The position numbers were made by a program, and so were the translations under genes. 64,000 nucleotides of DNA from CAVTQZ01 sp963737015 (GTDB taxonomy: Bacteria; Actinomycetota; Acidimicrobiia; Acidimicrobiales; UBA8190), in contig CAVTQZ010000002.1 in assembly GCA_963737015.1 (NCBI GenBank), forward strand, positions 124,001 to 188,000, read 5' to 3'. Positions 8,319 to 16,286 of the stretch are shown here, piece after piece; position 1 is the first letter of the stretch, and each line of letters starts with the position of its first letter. The notes below the pieces were generated by a model. That model was not told the DNA's origin. It made no database searches and saw only the letters and a list, made by a program, of their open reading frames with translations.

Positions 8319-9296
8319 TTGAGCCTTGCAGTTGCTCTCCTCGCCCCAGCCTCCTTCACCGCGTATCGCGCCACGTCAAGCGCCAACGTGGGGACCGCCG
8401 CCGGTGGACCCGCCCTCGATGTCGCGCCTTCGACGCTCGCTGCTTCTCTGAACTGCGCGGGTCCTCCGCTTCGGACCAGCCGCCACGACCCTGTCCTCCT
8501 CGTCCACGGGACAGGGCTCACGCCTTCCCAGAGCTGGAGCTGGAACTACGGCGCTGTTCTCCCGAAGATGGGCTATTCGACCTGCACCGTCGCCCTTCCC
8601 GACGCAGCACTCGGTGACATCCAGGTCGCAAGCGAGTACGTGGTGTACGCCATCTGGACAATCGCACAGCGCTCTCACGAACGCTTGGACGTCATAGGTC
8701 ACAGTCAGGGAGGTATCGAACCGCGCTGGGCTCTCAAGTGGTGGCCTGGGCTCAGAAGGGTCGTCAATCACTACATAGGGCTGGCATCCCCGAACCACGG
8801 GATCTACGCAGCGGACGCCTGCGCCGATTCGGGCAAGTGCTGGCCAGCGGTGTGGCAGATGGCCCAGAACGCCAAGTTCATCGAGGCTCTGAACAGAGGT
8901 GGCGAGGCTCCTGGCCCGACGAGCTATACCGACATCTACAGCGAGACCGACGACCTGGTAGAACCGGCCTTCCCAGATCCCACAGCGGCGCTTGTTCAGG
9001 GTCCCAACGTCGCGAACGTGTCCGTGCAAGACGTCTGCCCAGGCCGGTACGTGAACCACGGCGGGATGCTCGTCGACGCCGTCGTCTTCCATCTCGTCAT
9101 GTCCACGATGGAGAACGCTGGTCCTCTCATGGCGTCGCGGGTGCCGGTGACAGATTGCACTCAGACCTTCATGCCGGGCGTGCCACCCCATGAGGCGGTC
9201 ACCGGCAATGCCTCGATCTATACCGATGCAGCTCAGGCGTTCTACGACCACCCCGGTACGACCTCCGAGCCCCCACTCGCTCCCTACGCGCAGTAA
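8319..9296 (+). CDS. Secreted lipase, alpha/beta hydrolase fold
   Basis: The product of at least 325 residues contains VLLVHGTG (oxyanion region), the nucleophile elbow GHSQGG with Ser about residue 129, and ASPNHGI, as in extracellular lipases of the CALB/Streptomyces lipase type that hydrolyse triacylglycerols or esters. A signal peptide is evident: LSLAVALLAPASFTAYRA. The only usable start (TTG 8319) would leave out the basic n-region: the in-frame codons just upstream read LRKQTKKSLCLALSAAGS and are open back to 8220 without ATG, GTG or TTG. The true start may therefore be a rarer codon or be hidden by a base error. Several cysteines suggest disulfides outside the cell. Confidence 0.85.
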   Translation: MSLAVALLAPASFTAYRATSSANVGTAAGGPALDVAPSTLAASLNCAGPPLRTSRHDPVLLVHGTGLTPSQSWSWNYGAVLPKMGYSTCTVALPDAALGDIQVASEYVVYAIWTIAQRSHERLDVIGHSQGGIEPRWALKWWPGLRRVVNHYIGLASPNHGIYAADACADSGKCWPAVWQMAQNAKFIEALNRGGEAPGPTSYTDIYSETDDLVEPAFPDPTAALVQGPNVANVSVQDVCPGRYVNHGGMLVDAVVFHLVMSTMENAGPLMASRVPVTDCTQTFMPGVPPHEAVTGNASIYTDAAQAFYDHPGTTSEPPLAPYAQ

Positions 9297-9352
9297 CGGA
9301 AGTCCACACGAGGGCTCGGACCCCATCCAGCGTTCTTCGATGTGCGTGACAA

Positions 9353-9839
9353 TCAGGGTTCACTAGACATGCCTTCGTTGTGGTTTGTGGGATGGGCGAC
9401 GAACGTCTGCGCGACCTCTTCCCAAAACTGTCCCTCCTGGTACGGGTAAGGGATCGCCTTGCGCCAAAAGGCCGTGGCACCGGGATTGCTGACCAGCTGC
9501 CGCACCGTCCAGCGACCGGGATATTTTCTCAAACAGCAACCGGGCGACGTGTTTCCCAACGCCGCGGTGCCGGTACTTGCGCGTCACGAAGAACCCGGCG
9601 ATGTCGTGTGGTTCTCCGACGAGAACGAGGACAAGACCCGTCCACTCCCCGTCCACCCGAATCAAATAGGGTCGACGCTCTGAGTCCGTCCAGTAGGCGT
9701 CGAAGTACAGGTAGGAGTATTCGCCCTGCGCGTCGACGTCTTTGTTGTCGAACTCGGAGAGGTCATGAAGGTAGAGCTGCAGAAGCCGCCAGACGATGTT
9801 CCGCTCACCGTCGAGCGCCTCGACTAGCTGAATCTGCAT
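9353..9839 (-). pseudogene. GNAT-family acetyltransferase, frameshifted
   Basis: The N-terminal 113 residues read as a GNAT enzyme (VLVGEPHDIAGFFVTRKYRH, RGVGKHVARLLFEK: the acetyl-CoA pyrophosphate loop is RHRGVGKH). After FEK the frame is lost. Removing one base from the TTTT run at 9524-9527 restores YPGRWTVRQLVSNPGATAFW and EEVAQTFVAHP, the normal GNAT C-terminus, to a stop at 9353. So this is a full-length gene with a +1 base in a homopolymer: either a recent inactivation or a sequence error. It converges on the lipase gene. Confidence 0.8.
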
Positions 9840-9945
9840 CGGACATACTGCCCTGGCGGTTCTAGCAGCGTACGCGACACGTCCACGTGCAATGTTCCCG
9901 GCCCTGGGGAAGACTGTGGTGTGGAGATCTATCGAGGGAGGGGAA

Positions 9946-10161
9946 GTGGCCGAGAGCGTCTACAAGGTCATAGAGCTGGTGGGAACCAGCACCGAGTCGT
10001 GGGAGAAGGCAGCCGCTGCCGCCGTTGCCCAAGCCGCCCAGTCACTGCGTGACCTACGTGTCGCCGAGGTGACCGAGCTGGACATGCAGCTGGAGAACGG
10101 CCAGGTTGCGGCGTACCGGGCGAAGGTAAACGTGTCGTTCAAGTACGAGGGTGGCCAGTAG
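9946..10161 (+). CDS. Dodecin family protein
   Basis: The 71-residue protein starts at a GTG preceded by GGGAGGGG. It has the complete dodecin pattern: VYKVIELVGTSTESWEKAAA, a helix, then LRVAEVTELDMQLENGQV and YRAKVNVSFKYEG. Dodecins form 12-subunit hollow spheres that store flavins or CoA in the cytosol. Length agrees with the family (about 70). An earlier start at 9892 in frame would add 18 non-conserved residues and is not preferred. Confidence 0.92.
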   Translation: MAESVYKVIELVGTSTESWEKAAAAAVAQAAQSLRDLRVAEVTELDMQLENGQVAAYRAKVNVSFKYEGGQ

Positions 10162-10209
10162 GTCGTTCCAACTGCCACGACAACCAGTAGAGCAAGGAGC
10201 AGACGCGTT

Positions 10210-10437
10210 ATGGCGCGTAAACCCTTTGTCGGTCGAGATGTCACCGTCAGCTTCGACTCAGAGGTCTGCCAGCACTCAGGCAACTGTGTGCGCGGGTTAC
10301 CGAGCGTGTTCGATACGAACCGGAAGCCGTGGATCGAACCCGATGGTGCCACCGACGAGGTGGTCATCGCGCAAGTTGGCAGATGTCCGTCTGGGGCGCT
10401 GCGGATCGAGCCGAGGGACGACATGCCACTCGACTGA
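10210..10437 (+). CDS. Small iron-sulfur protein, Fer4_19 (YjdI-like)
   Basis: The 75-residue protein carries CQHSGNCVRGLPSVFDTNRK, then a proline-containing loop, and RCPSGALRIE. This is the divergent 4Fe-4S mono-cluster domain (Fer4_19), which also resembles YjdI of enterobacteria. Cysteines at about 20, 26 and 58 are present. Likely a small electron-transfer or redox-sensing protein. It lies 48 bases downstream of dodecin on the same strand and could be co-transcribed with it. Confidence 0.85.
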   Translation: MARKPFVGRDVTVSFDSEVCQHSGNCVRGLPSVFDTNRKPWIEPDGATDEVVIAQVGRCPSGALRIEPRDDMPLD

Positions 10438-10557
10438 GCATCGACGTCACCACATGACCGCGTGGGCATGACTGGAGTTGTCCAACTTGAAACGCGCCAT
10501 TTAGAAGAACTTCCGCGGGTGCTCTGAGGTCAGACGCTGCGTAGCAGGGAGCGCAGA

Positions 10558-11676
10558 ATGTGGCGTAGGCCCTTAGGGAACAACGTCGCGCCGCTAGTGA
10601 CATGCGTCCTTGTGTTGACGTTGACGGCCTGTACCGGCAATCAGCGGTCGGCCTTCGCCAGTTGGAGGCGTATCAGTACACCCATCGTCCTTCCTGCGGG
10701 CTATGGGCCACCGATCAATGTCACTAGCGACCCGACGAAGATCGGCGTGTGGGTGCTGGGGCCTTCACAGCAAGATGACTCCCTCTTCTTCTGGGATCCG
10801 CAGAAGAAGTCCCTGACAAGACGGATTCGGGTGGCACCACCTATCGCTGAGACCTTCACTCTCCCCTCAGGTCCCACTATCTCCCCGAATGGGACGATTT
10901 GGCTTGCCGAGCACACGACCCTGATTCGCGTAAACGCTAAAACAGGAGCTGTATCGAACATCTCAGTCCCTGGCTCGGTCGCAAATCGTTACGACGTAGT
11001 CGAGGTGCTGGCTGCAGATTCATCTGGGAATGTTGCGGTATCGGTCACGACCGCACCAATCCCGAGAGTGTTCTGGTATTCAGAGAGGAGACACAGGTAT
11101 TCGTTGGCGGATGTTCCGAGTGGCCCGTTCTACCCAAACACAGTGATTGGATTTCTTGCCGACGGCACTCTGGTAGCGGCAGGCGGCCACACGGTTTCCG
11201 TCGTCGCGCGCGACGGACACCGCTCGTCCTTCACGATCAGCGGAAATGCGAAGGGCATCGAGAGCGATGGAACCCGCTTCGTGGTGACGTCGCGAGACGA
11301 CAAACTGGCTGACTATATATATGCATTCCGAGGTGCGAATCTCGGTCTGGCGTTTTCTTACCGCTGCAACCCGACTACGCAGTGCGGAGAGGCCAGCCTC
11401 CTCCCCAGTGGCAACGTAGTTGCGAGTACGAGGCACGGCCTCGTCGAGATCGACCAGAGGAGCTCAGTGCGGAGCATCAAGACTGACAACCCACCCTGCC
11501 CAGCGCCAGGGTCCGAGTCAGACGCAACAAACGTCAACAGTCAGCCGAGACTTGTCTCCCATACCTGTGAACAGGAGCCGTGGCCGTCCTTCACGACGGA
11601 TCGCCTTGGAAATATCTGGTACTGGTTCGCTGCCAACGGCATCAACGAGGTCTCTGGACTGTCACCCACTAAATAG
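10558..11676 (+). CDS. Secreted lipoprotein, propeller-like
   Basis: The 372-residue protein has a signal sequence ending in a lipobox (VLVLTLTAC, Cys about residue 25), so it is probably a lipid-anchored surface protein. The mature part is beta-rich, with repeated blocks such as GPTISPNGTIWLAEHTTLIR, VEVLAADSSGNVAVS, GFLADGTLVAAGG and SFTTDRLGNIWYW, resembling the NHL/streptogramin-lyase-like propellers. Function unknown. It is followed by 337 bases without a gene before the tRNA. Confidence 0.75.
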   Translation: MWRRPLGNNVAPLVTCVLVLTLTACTGNQRSAFASWRRISTPIVLPAGYGPPINVTSDPTKIGVWVLGPSQQDDSLFFWDPQKKSLTRRIRVAPPIAETFTLPSGPTISPNGTIWLAEHTTLIRVNAKTGAVSNISVPGSVANRYDVVEVLAADSSGNVAVSVTTAPIPRVFWYSERRHRYSLADVPSGPFYPNTVIGFLADGTLVAAGGHTVSVVARDGHRSSFTISGNAKGIESDGTRFVVTSRDDKLADYIYAFRGANLGLAFSYRCNPTTQCGEASLLPSGNVVASTRHGLVEIDQRSSVRSIKTDNPPCPAPGSESDATNVNSQPRLVSHTCEQEPWPSFTTDRLGNIWYWFAANGINEVSGLSPTK

Positions 11677-12013
11677 GGATGCATGGGAACTCACGTCTCA
11701 GGATGCGGTTCGTCGATGATCGCGCCTTGGGCCACCCACGTCTGAGAATGCCTCGCACTTCGGTCACGTCAGCTGCGGTGACGTGCGAGAGCAACTGACC
11801 CACGCCCTCGCCGTAGGTCTCGACCGTCTTGGGGGACTGTTCTCGGTTCGCCGATGTCGCTCGAACGACCTTTCCAACCGGTCCAGGTCGCCTACTCTTT
11901 CCATGGGTAACCCTTCTCTGTATCGCACGAAGAGCATGTGCTCTTCGTGCGCTGTGCTGAGGGTTACTCGGGCAGGTTTCTGGTCAAATCCCAGGTCCAG
12001 GCCCTGAAATGAT
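11677..12013. other. Non-coding stretch upstream of tRNA-Ala
   Basis: No credible gene is seen. It holds a hairpin-like region around 11755-11790 (CGCAC/GTGCG outside GTCAC/GTGAC) and the large nested inverted repeat at 11907-11967. Confidence 0.6.
11907..11967. repeat. Nested inverted repeat, 61 nt
   Basis: The inner arms CGCACGAAGAGCA (11924-11936) and TGCTCTTCGTGCG (11939-11951) are perfect 13-bp complements with a 2-base loop. Outer arms GTAACCCT (11907-11914) and AGGGTTAC (11960-11967) are also complementary. No T-tract follows, so a simple terminator is doubtful. It could be a protein-binding or processing site before the tRNA. Confidence 0.7.
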
Positions 12014-12086
12014 GGGGACGTAGCTCAGTTGGTAGAGCACCTGCTTTGCAAGCAGGGGGTCGGCGGTTCGAGTCCGCTCGTCTCCA
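12014..12086 (+). tRNA. tRNA-Ala (anticodon TGC)
   Basis: 73 nt with acceptor GGGGACG/CGTCTCC, D-loop GCTCAGTTGGTAGAGC, anticodon stem CCTGC/GCAGG around loop TTTGCAA (anticodon TGC), and T-arm GGCGGTTCGAGTCCGCT. Discriminator A, no encoded CCA. It reads codon GCA and neighbours. Its 3' half is the attachment site of the adjacent integrative element, so the gene is restored after integration. Confidence 0.97.
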
Positions 12087-12087
12087 C
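12045..12087. repeat. attL: 3' half of tRNA-Ala
   Basis: This 43-nt stretch, from the anticodon loop to the 3' end plus one base, recurs at 19079-19120 with a single difference, five versus four G in the G run. Such duplication of a tRNA 3' end next to an integrase gene marks site-specific integration. Confidence 0.88.
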
Positions 12088-12145
12088 AAAATTTCTCCTG
12101 GTCACACGCTTGGATCGCCTGCGGCGGGACCCCTTCGGTGGCGAC

Positions 12146-12167
12146 CATGGCACATTCATGGCACATT
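12146..12167. repeat. Tandem arm-type repeats (left end)
   Basis: CATGGCACATT occurs twice in tandem with an 11-base period, 60 bases inside the left end of the element. Similar pairs occur at 20504-20525 and 24680-24710. Paired repeats beside an att core are the usual arm-type integrase binding sites; the function is inferred. Confidence 0.55.
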
Positions 12168-12550
12168 CCGTAGAGATGTTCGAAGACAAGTTCGCAACTT
12201 CGACATCATCATCTCTGCCACCGTCGCCCTTGTTCCTGGTTCCTTGACTCTTCACAAGGCGGAGCGTCCGCGCCCGCGCCCCGGCCGATGATGACTGTTC
12301 CGACGAGTTCACCAATTCCGACAAAGCCCGGGCTATCGCAGCGTCGCGATCCGCAGTGGCGTGCTGGTAGATCAGGGCGGCACGCGGGCTGGCGTGGCCC
12401 ATACGTGCCATCAACTCTTTTGTGCTCGCCCCGGTGGCAGCTGCAAGTGTGTTACCAGTGTGCCGAAGGTCGTGGACGTGCAGCCCAACGACTCCGACAG
12501 CCGCACAGGCTGGGAGCCACACTCGACGCCGGAAATTTCCACGCCGCAAC

Positions 12551-12650
12551 GGACCGCCCTCTGGCGCAGTGAAGACGAGCGCAGATGTATCAAGCTCGAC
12601 GGACCGCCCTCTGGCGCAGTGAAGACGAGCGCAGATGTATCAAGCTCGAC
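12551..12650. repeat. Perfect 50-bp tandem duplication in the integrase gene
   Basis: The bases 12551-12600 are repeated exactly as 12601-12650. As 50 is not a multiple of three, the copy shifts the integrase frame. The repeat encodes the stretch FVELDTSALVFTAPEGGP. Confidence 0.95.
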
Positions 12651-13457
12651 AAACCGCGCCAGGTGATCGGCGAGGACTGGCAGAAGGTGCGGCGGGATGG
12701 CAACTATCCGCCGCCCCGCCTCGGTCTTTGGTGGACCGACCACACAAGTTCCGTTGGTCAATTCCTGGAGCTGCTCGACGACCTCGACCGTGCCTGCTTC
12801 CAGATCGATCCGGTGGCGCGTCAAGCCGGCAAGCTCACCAAAGCGGAGTCCGCAATAAGTAGCGAGGACGACGAGAGCCCGATACCGCTCACTCACCGCG
12901 CTGGCAAGCGCCTCGACTTGGCCGACGGACGCGACTGGCCGCTCCCGTGACCGCTCGACCGATGCCCCTTTGATCACGCATGGATTTCGAGCGACCACGC
13001 CGTCCTCTACGGCTGTTCCCAGCATCGTCTTGAGGAGGCGGTAGCACTTGGCCACCGTCACGGGCGAGAGCCGCCCGCTTCTGAGAAGTTCTGCATGCCA
13101 GGTCCGCACCCTCAAAGTCGTAACGTCCTTGAGCTCTAAATCGCCGAGGACGGGAATGATGTGGTTCTTGAGCAGACTTGCGTAGAGCTCGATAGTTCTG
13201 GGACGAAGCGAACCGCGCCCGGCGATCCATGCAGAGCTGTATTCCATCAGCGTCGCTCGACCTGCCCAGGGATCGATCGGAACTCCGCGAACCTGTCGCG
13301 ACCGCTCCTCAGCAGCGAACGTCTCGGCATCCCGGCGGGAGCGAAAGCTGCGCTTGTACTGCCGACCGTTCAGGTCGCGCAGTCGGACGTCGTAGACGGT
13401 TCCGCGGGTGGTGCTGCGCTTCTCAATACTCACCGGCCCTCCCGGCCTCCGCGTCGG

Positions 13458-13793
13458 TCAATCGGCCCTGGAGCAACCATCGTACGTATCGGGTGCTACG
13501 ACTTCCGGGCCTGCGAATCCTTTCGCGGGTGGATAAGCGGCTAACTCCGACTCGCTCACGTAATCGTGCAGCGCCTGCACCGGAACGCGACGCGACTGGC
13601 CGACCTTCACCGATCGGACTGCCCCCTCCCGAATCAGCCGGTACATGCGAGTCCGACCGATCCTGAGGGCCTCCGCCGCCTCTTCAGGCGTAAGGAGCAG
13701 GACCACCGACCCTCCGTCAGATTCATAGGCCGTGGTCTTGCCGATCGATAGGAGTTCACCAGCTTCTTCGGCTGTGAGTAAGAGCTTCTCCAC
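13458..13793 (-). CDS. Excisionase-family DNA-binding protein
   Basis: The 111-residue protein starts at a GTG and contains a MerR-like HTH_17 excisionase domain: LLTPEEAAEALRIGRTRMYR, LIREGAVRSVKVGQSRRVPV, ALHDYVSE. Xis proteins bend attachment-site DNA and direct excision. Ahead of it stands a second copy of the first half of the domain (LLLTAEEAGELLSIGKTTAY), an internal duplication of about 28 residues. It lies 24 bases upstream of the integrase gene, the usual xis-int order. Confidence 0.85.
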   Translation of the reverse strand: MEKLLLTAEEAGELLSIGKTTAYESDGGSVVLLLTPEEAAEALRIGRTRMYRLIREGAVRSVKVGQSRRVPVQALHDYVSESELAAYPPAKGFAGPEVVAPDTYDGCSRAD

Positions 13794-13811
13794 GCTCCAG
13801 ACCCCCGGACC

Positions 13812-13952
13812 TCAGGAAGACCTAACTGGCGCGCCGCCTGACGGCGGCTTGCCCTCGTGTGCGTTGAGAGAGCGACTCTCGATGGATGGATGATCACCCG
13901 ATCTCGCGGGGGGGATCACAGCATCGTCACGCTCGTACTCTGGAATTGTCAT
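13812..13952 (-). CDS. Small coupled protein (46 aa)
   Basis: The ATG at 13952 overlaps the stop of the rep gene (ATGA). The peptide MTIPEYERDDAVIPPARSGD continues to a stop at 13812, just before xis. The overlap and position inside the rep-xis-int operon support translation. Family unknown; small proteins at this place in actinomycete elements are often unannotated. Confidence 0.5.
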   Translation of the reverse strand: MTIPEYERDDAVIPPARSGDHPSIESRSLNAHEGKPPSGGAPVRSS

Positions 13953-15337
13953 CGCTCTTGTTCTCCCCGTCGTGCTTCGAAGGCGACGCGGCGTCCCAGA
14001 CGTGCCGCTTCCTCCAGGTTCCCCGCAAGGATGGCGACGCCAGCGCTCACGTAACCCGAACCCTGATAGCTCCACTCCCGGACGACTCCGCGTATCTCCG
14101 GGGACTTGAACTCCTCGGTGTCACGCCGTTCCAGACGCCACAACTGTCGCTCGGCGCGCAAGGACGCGAAGGTCGTCGACCAGCGCCGGGACTTCGTCAG
14201 AAAGTGACCCCGAAACCCGACCGTGTGCGCCCACAGCCGCAAGCGCAGATGCTCGACTTCGGGGTTATTGCTCAGCTCCCAAGCCGTCTGCACGAGGTGA
14301 CGTAGGTGCTTTGGTAGGCGAACATCGTTCGGAACTCCCGCCCGCAAGCGCCTGGCGAGCACGTCGGAGTCGTCGCTTCCCTTCGTGGAGTACTTCCCGA
14401 GATAGCCGGCGACCCGGTGCCGGGTGCCTTCGAGGTCGCTCAGCACTGTTACCTCGAGTTCCTGGCCCCACGAGAACCGAAGCCGGCCGTCGCCTGGGGC
14501 CGGCACACTCACCTTTCTCGCCGCGATCCGCAAAGCGCTCGCAAGCATCTCGGGGTCGACCTGTGGGGCCTCACCGAGCTCGTCACCGCGCAGGTCGACA
14601 CGCACAAGGGCATGGAGGTGCACCGAGCCCCGACGCTGGAACTCGACCACCTTCACGTACCCCAAGCGCAACGCTTTCTCCGTAGCTCGCGCGCTCATCC
14701 CCACGAGCGTTCCCAACGCTCGAAGCGCGTAGATCGTGGTGCGTCGCCAGAGCTCGGAGACGCTCGCGTTGAAAAGGACTGCGCCTTCGTAGTCGTAGCA
14801 GGCAGAGCACAGCGGACTGCCGAGTGCATCGTCGCGTTCGTCGTGGCGATACCTGCACGCGAGGGCTGTCCCGTGCGGACAACGTCTCCCAGTCGGATGA
14901 CAGCAGCCATCAGCTTGCCGGCGGTGCACGGGGCCGAAGGACGGCGCGGTCAGGGTGAGCAGCACCGCGGGGTGCGAGCCAATGTCCTTTGGTACGCCCT
15001 TGCCACCGCGAAGCCCCGCCGCGACTAGCTGGAAGGCATCGCCCCGGTAAATCGAGGCACACGGTGGACACAGGGCCTCTCGACGCGTCCCGCAGGCTTT
15101 TAGGAGAACCCTGTCAGGCAGCGTCGCGCTGTCGAAGAGCACCGAACGACACCCAGTTTCGTCGACACTGCTGATGCGACCCTGGAGCCTCACGGGTCGC
15201 CGGCAGCAGCGCGCAGCACGCACCTGAGCAACAAACGCGTCGTAGCCGCCCCGAGCACCCAGGCGGGCGAGGATGTCATCGACGACCCGCTCGTCGGCGA
15301 TACCCACTCGATGGCGCGGATGGGGCGGGGTTCTCAT
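13949..15337 (-). CDS. Replication initiator protein, RepSA-like
   Basis: The 462-residue protein has cysteine-rich N-terminal clusters (ARCCRRPVRL, CGTRREALCPPCASIYRGD), then the core VKVVEFQRRGSVHLHALVRV with the HxH pair of HUH-type rolling-circle initiators, and VAGYLGKYSTKGSDDSDV, as in RepSA/pSAM2-type initiators of actinomycete integrative elements. It would nick a double-strand origin and start rolling-circle replication of the excised element. First gene of the rep-small protein-xis-int operon. Length fits the family (about 450-500). The candidate origin or control region with paired repeats lies directly upstream. Confidence 0.85.
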   Translation of the reverse strand: MRTPPHPRHRVGIADERVVDDILARLGARGGYDAFVAQVRAARCCRRPVRLQGRISSVDETGCRSVLFDSATLPDRVLLKACGTRREALCPPCASIYRGDAFQLVAAGLRGGKGVPKDIGSHPAVLLTLTAPSFGPVHRRQADGCCHPTGRRCPHGTALACRYRHDERDDALGSPLCSACYDYEGAVLFNASVSELWRRTTIYALRALGTLVGMSARATEKALRLGYVKVVEFQRRGSVHLHALVRVDLRGDELGEAPQVDPEMLASALRIAARKVSVPAPGDGRLRFSWGQELEVTVLSDLEGTRHRVAGYLGKYSTKGSDDSDVLARRLRAGVPNDVRLPKHLRHLVQTAWELSNNPEVEHLRLRLWAHTVGFRGHFLTKSRRWSTTFASLRAERQLWRLERRDTEEFKSPEIRGVVREWSYQGSGYVSAGVAILAGNLEEAARLGRRVAFEARRGEQER

Positions 15338-15362
15338 CGCCCACCACGGTGCCGAAGAGGGT

Positions 15363-15381
15363 GTTGACTAACCTGTTGACT
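15363..15381. repeat. Paired direct repeat upstream of rep (site 1)
   Basis: GTTGACT occurs at 15363-15369 and 15375-15381, a 12-base period, followed by CTCTCCG. The sequence after the pair resembles that of site 2. Just upstream of rep, it may be an initiator or repressor binding site. Confidence 0.5.
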
Positions 15382-15577
15382 CTCTCCGTCGCATGAAAAA
15401 GTGACCTGCTGAGCTGGCGCTTTGCCAGAACGATAACCCGGGCTCCTTTGCTCTCCACCAACCTGCAGCCTCGGGTGCTCGAGCGGGACGCGTTCAGCCC
15501 GAGTGGAGGCGGCTCGTTCACCTGACAAGGGCGGAGACCAAATCGGCGTCACGGCCCGCCAGGCTGGCGCGAGGGGT

Positions 15578-15596
15578 GTTACCTAAACTGTTACCT
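15578..15596. repeat. Paired direct repeat upstream of rep (site 2)
   Basis: GTTACCT at 15578-15584 and 15590-15596, again with a 12-base period and followed by TTCTCCG; downstream both sites share AAAGTG and CTGAGCTG. The pair is thus an imperfect copy of site 1, 215 bases away. Confidence 0.5.
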
Positions 15597-16286
15597 TTCT
15601 CCGCCGATTCTCAAAGTGGGCCCCTGAGCTGCGTCGCTTGCGGGAGCCAATCCTTCTTACTGTCCTCAGTGTGGCGCTTCGTTCACCGCGACTTGCGACA
15701 GCAAGCCCTTCCGACCCCGGGGTCTTGGCTCGCCCTGTTCGGACCAGCCCGAAATTCCTGGTTCTGATCCAACGAACGGTTCTCCCAGCAAGAGCACTCC
15801 CATACGGCACGAAAGAACTCTCCATCCCCAATGGGCGCTTCCTCGCCGGCGGGCTGCCTTCGGCGCCCGCCGGCGGACCGTACCCGTAGTCAGCCTGCCG
15901 TCCGTCGAATTATTCCTGATCGACGATTCTGAACAGGTGTGTGAGGACCTTCTCCACCAAGATCGAGAACGTGTTCGCCGAACAGGCCCTTCTTGTGGGT
16001 GGCTGACACTCCAATGGGAGTTTCTGGCAGCTCGCCCCGCGGCCAGTTAGACCGTGAGACACGCCCTTGAAGAACGAGCTATGGGTCGCTCTTCCGCGAT
16101 GCCGTGCCGGCGGTATCCGCCGAACTCACTTCTAGGGTCGATCAGGGCAACAAACCCGGTTCCCTGCGGGGAGGGAGGTCCTCGACGCGCTTGGTTCGGT
16201 CCCGACTCCGGGAAGTAACTACTCGCGGTGAGAGGCCTTAGCCCCTTGCCGAGAACTTTGGTAAGGGAGATGATGGGTGCGAGCCA

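Larger units (their letters stand above)
12025..13433 (-). pseudogene. Tyrosine recombinase integrase, split by a 50-bp duplication
   Basis: The GTG-started N-terminal part (13433 down) has the SAM-like core-binding domain (WIAGRGSLRPRTIELYASLL) and the first catalytic Arg in YCGLRFGELAGL. The C-terminal part continues in another frame with HDLRHTGNTLAAATGAS, MARMGHASPRAALIYQHAT: the H-x-x-R, G-H and Tyr catalytic residues. The break is a perfect 50-bp tandem duplication at 12551-12650. Deleting one copy joins VFTAPEGGP to LRRGNFRRRVW in one frame. The 3' end reads antisense into the tRNA. Without the duplication it would be about 450 residues and would integrate or excise the element at tRNA-Ala. 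Confidence 0.88.
15338..16286. other. Rep upstream region, no clear gene
   Basis: About 950 bases without a well-supported gene. It holds two paired-repeat sites (15363-15381, 15578-15596). A plus-strand frame at about 15632-16050 contains CPQCGASFTATCDSKPF, a zinc-ribbon-like fragment, but no start codon precedes it, so it is at most a gene relic. Confidence 0.5.
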
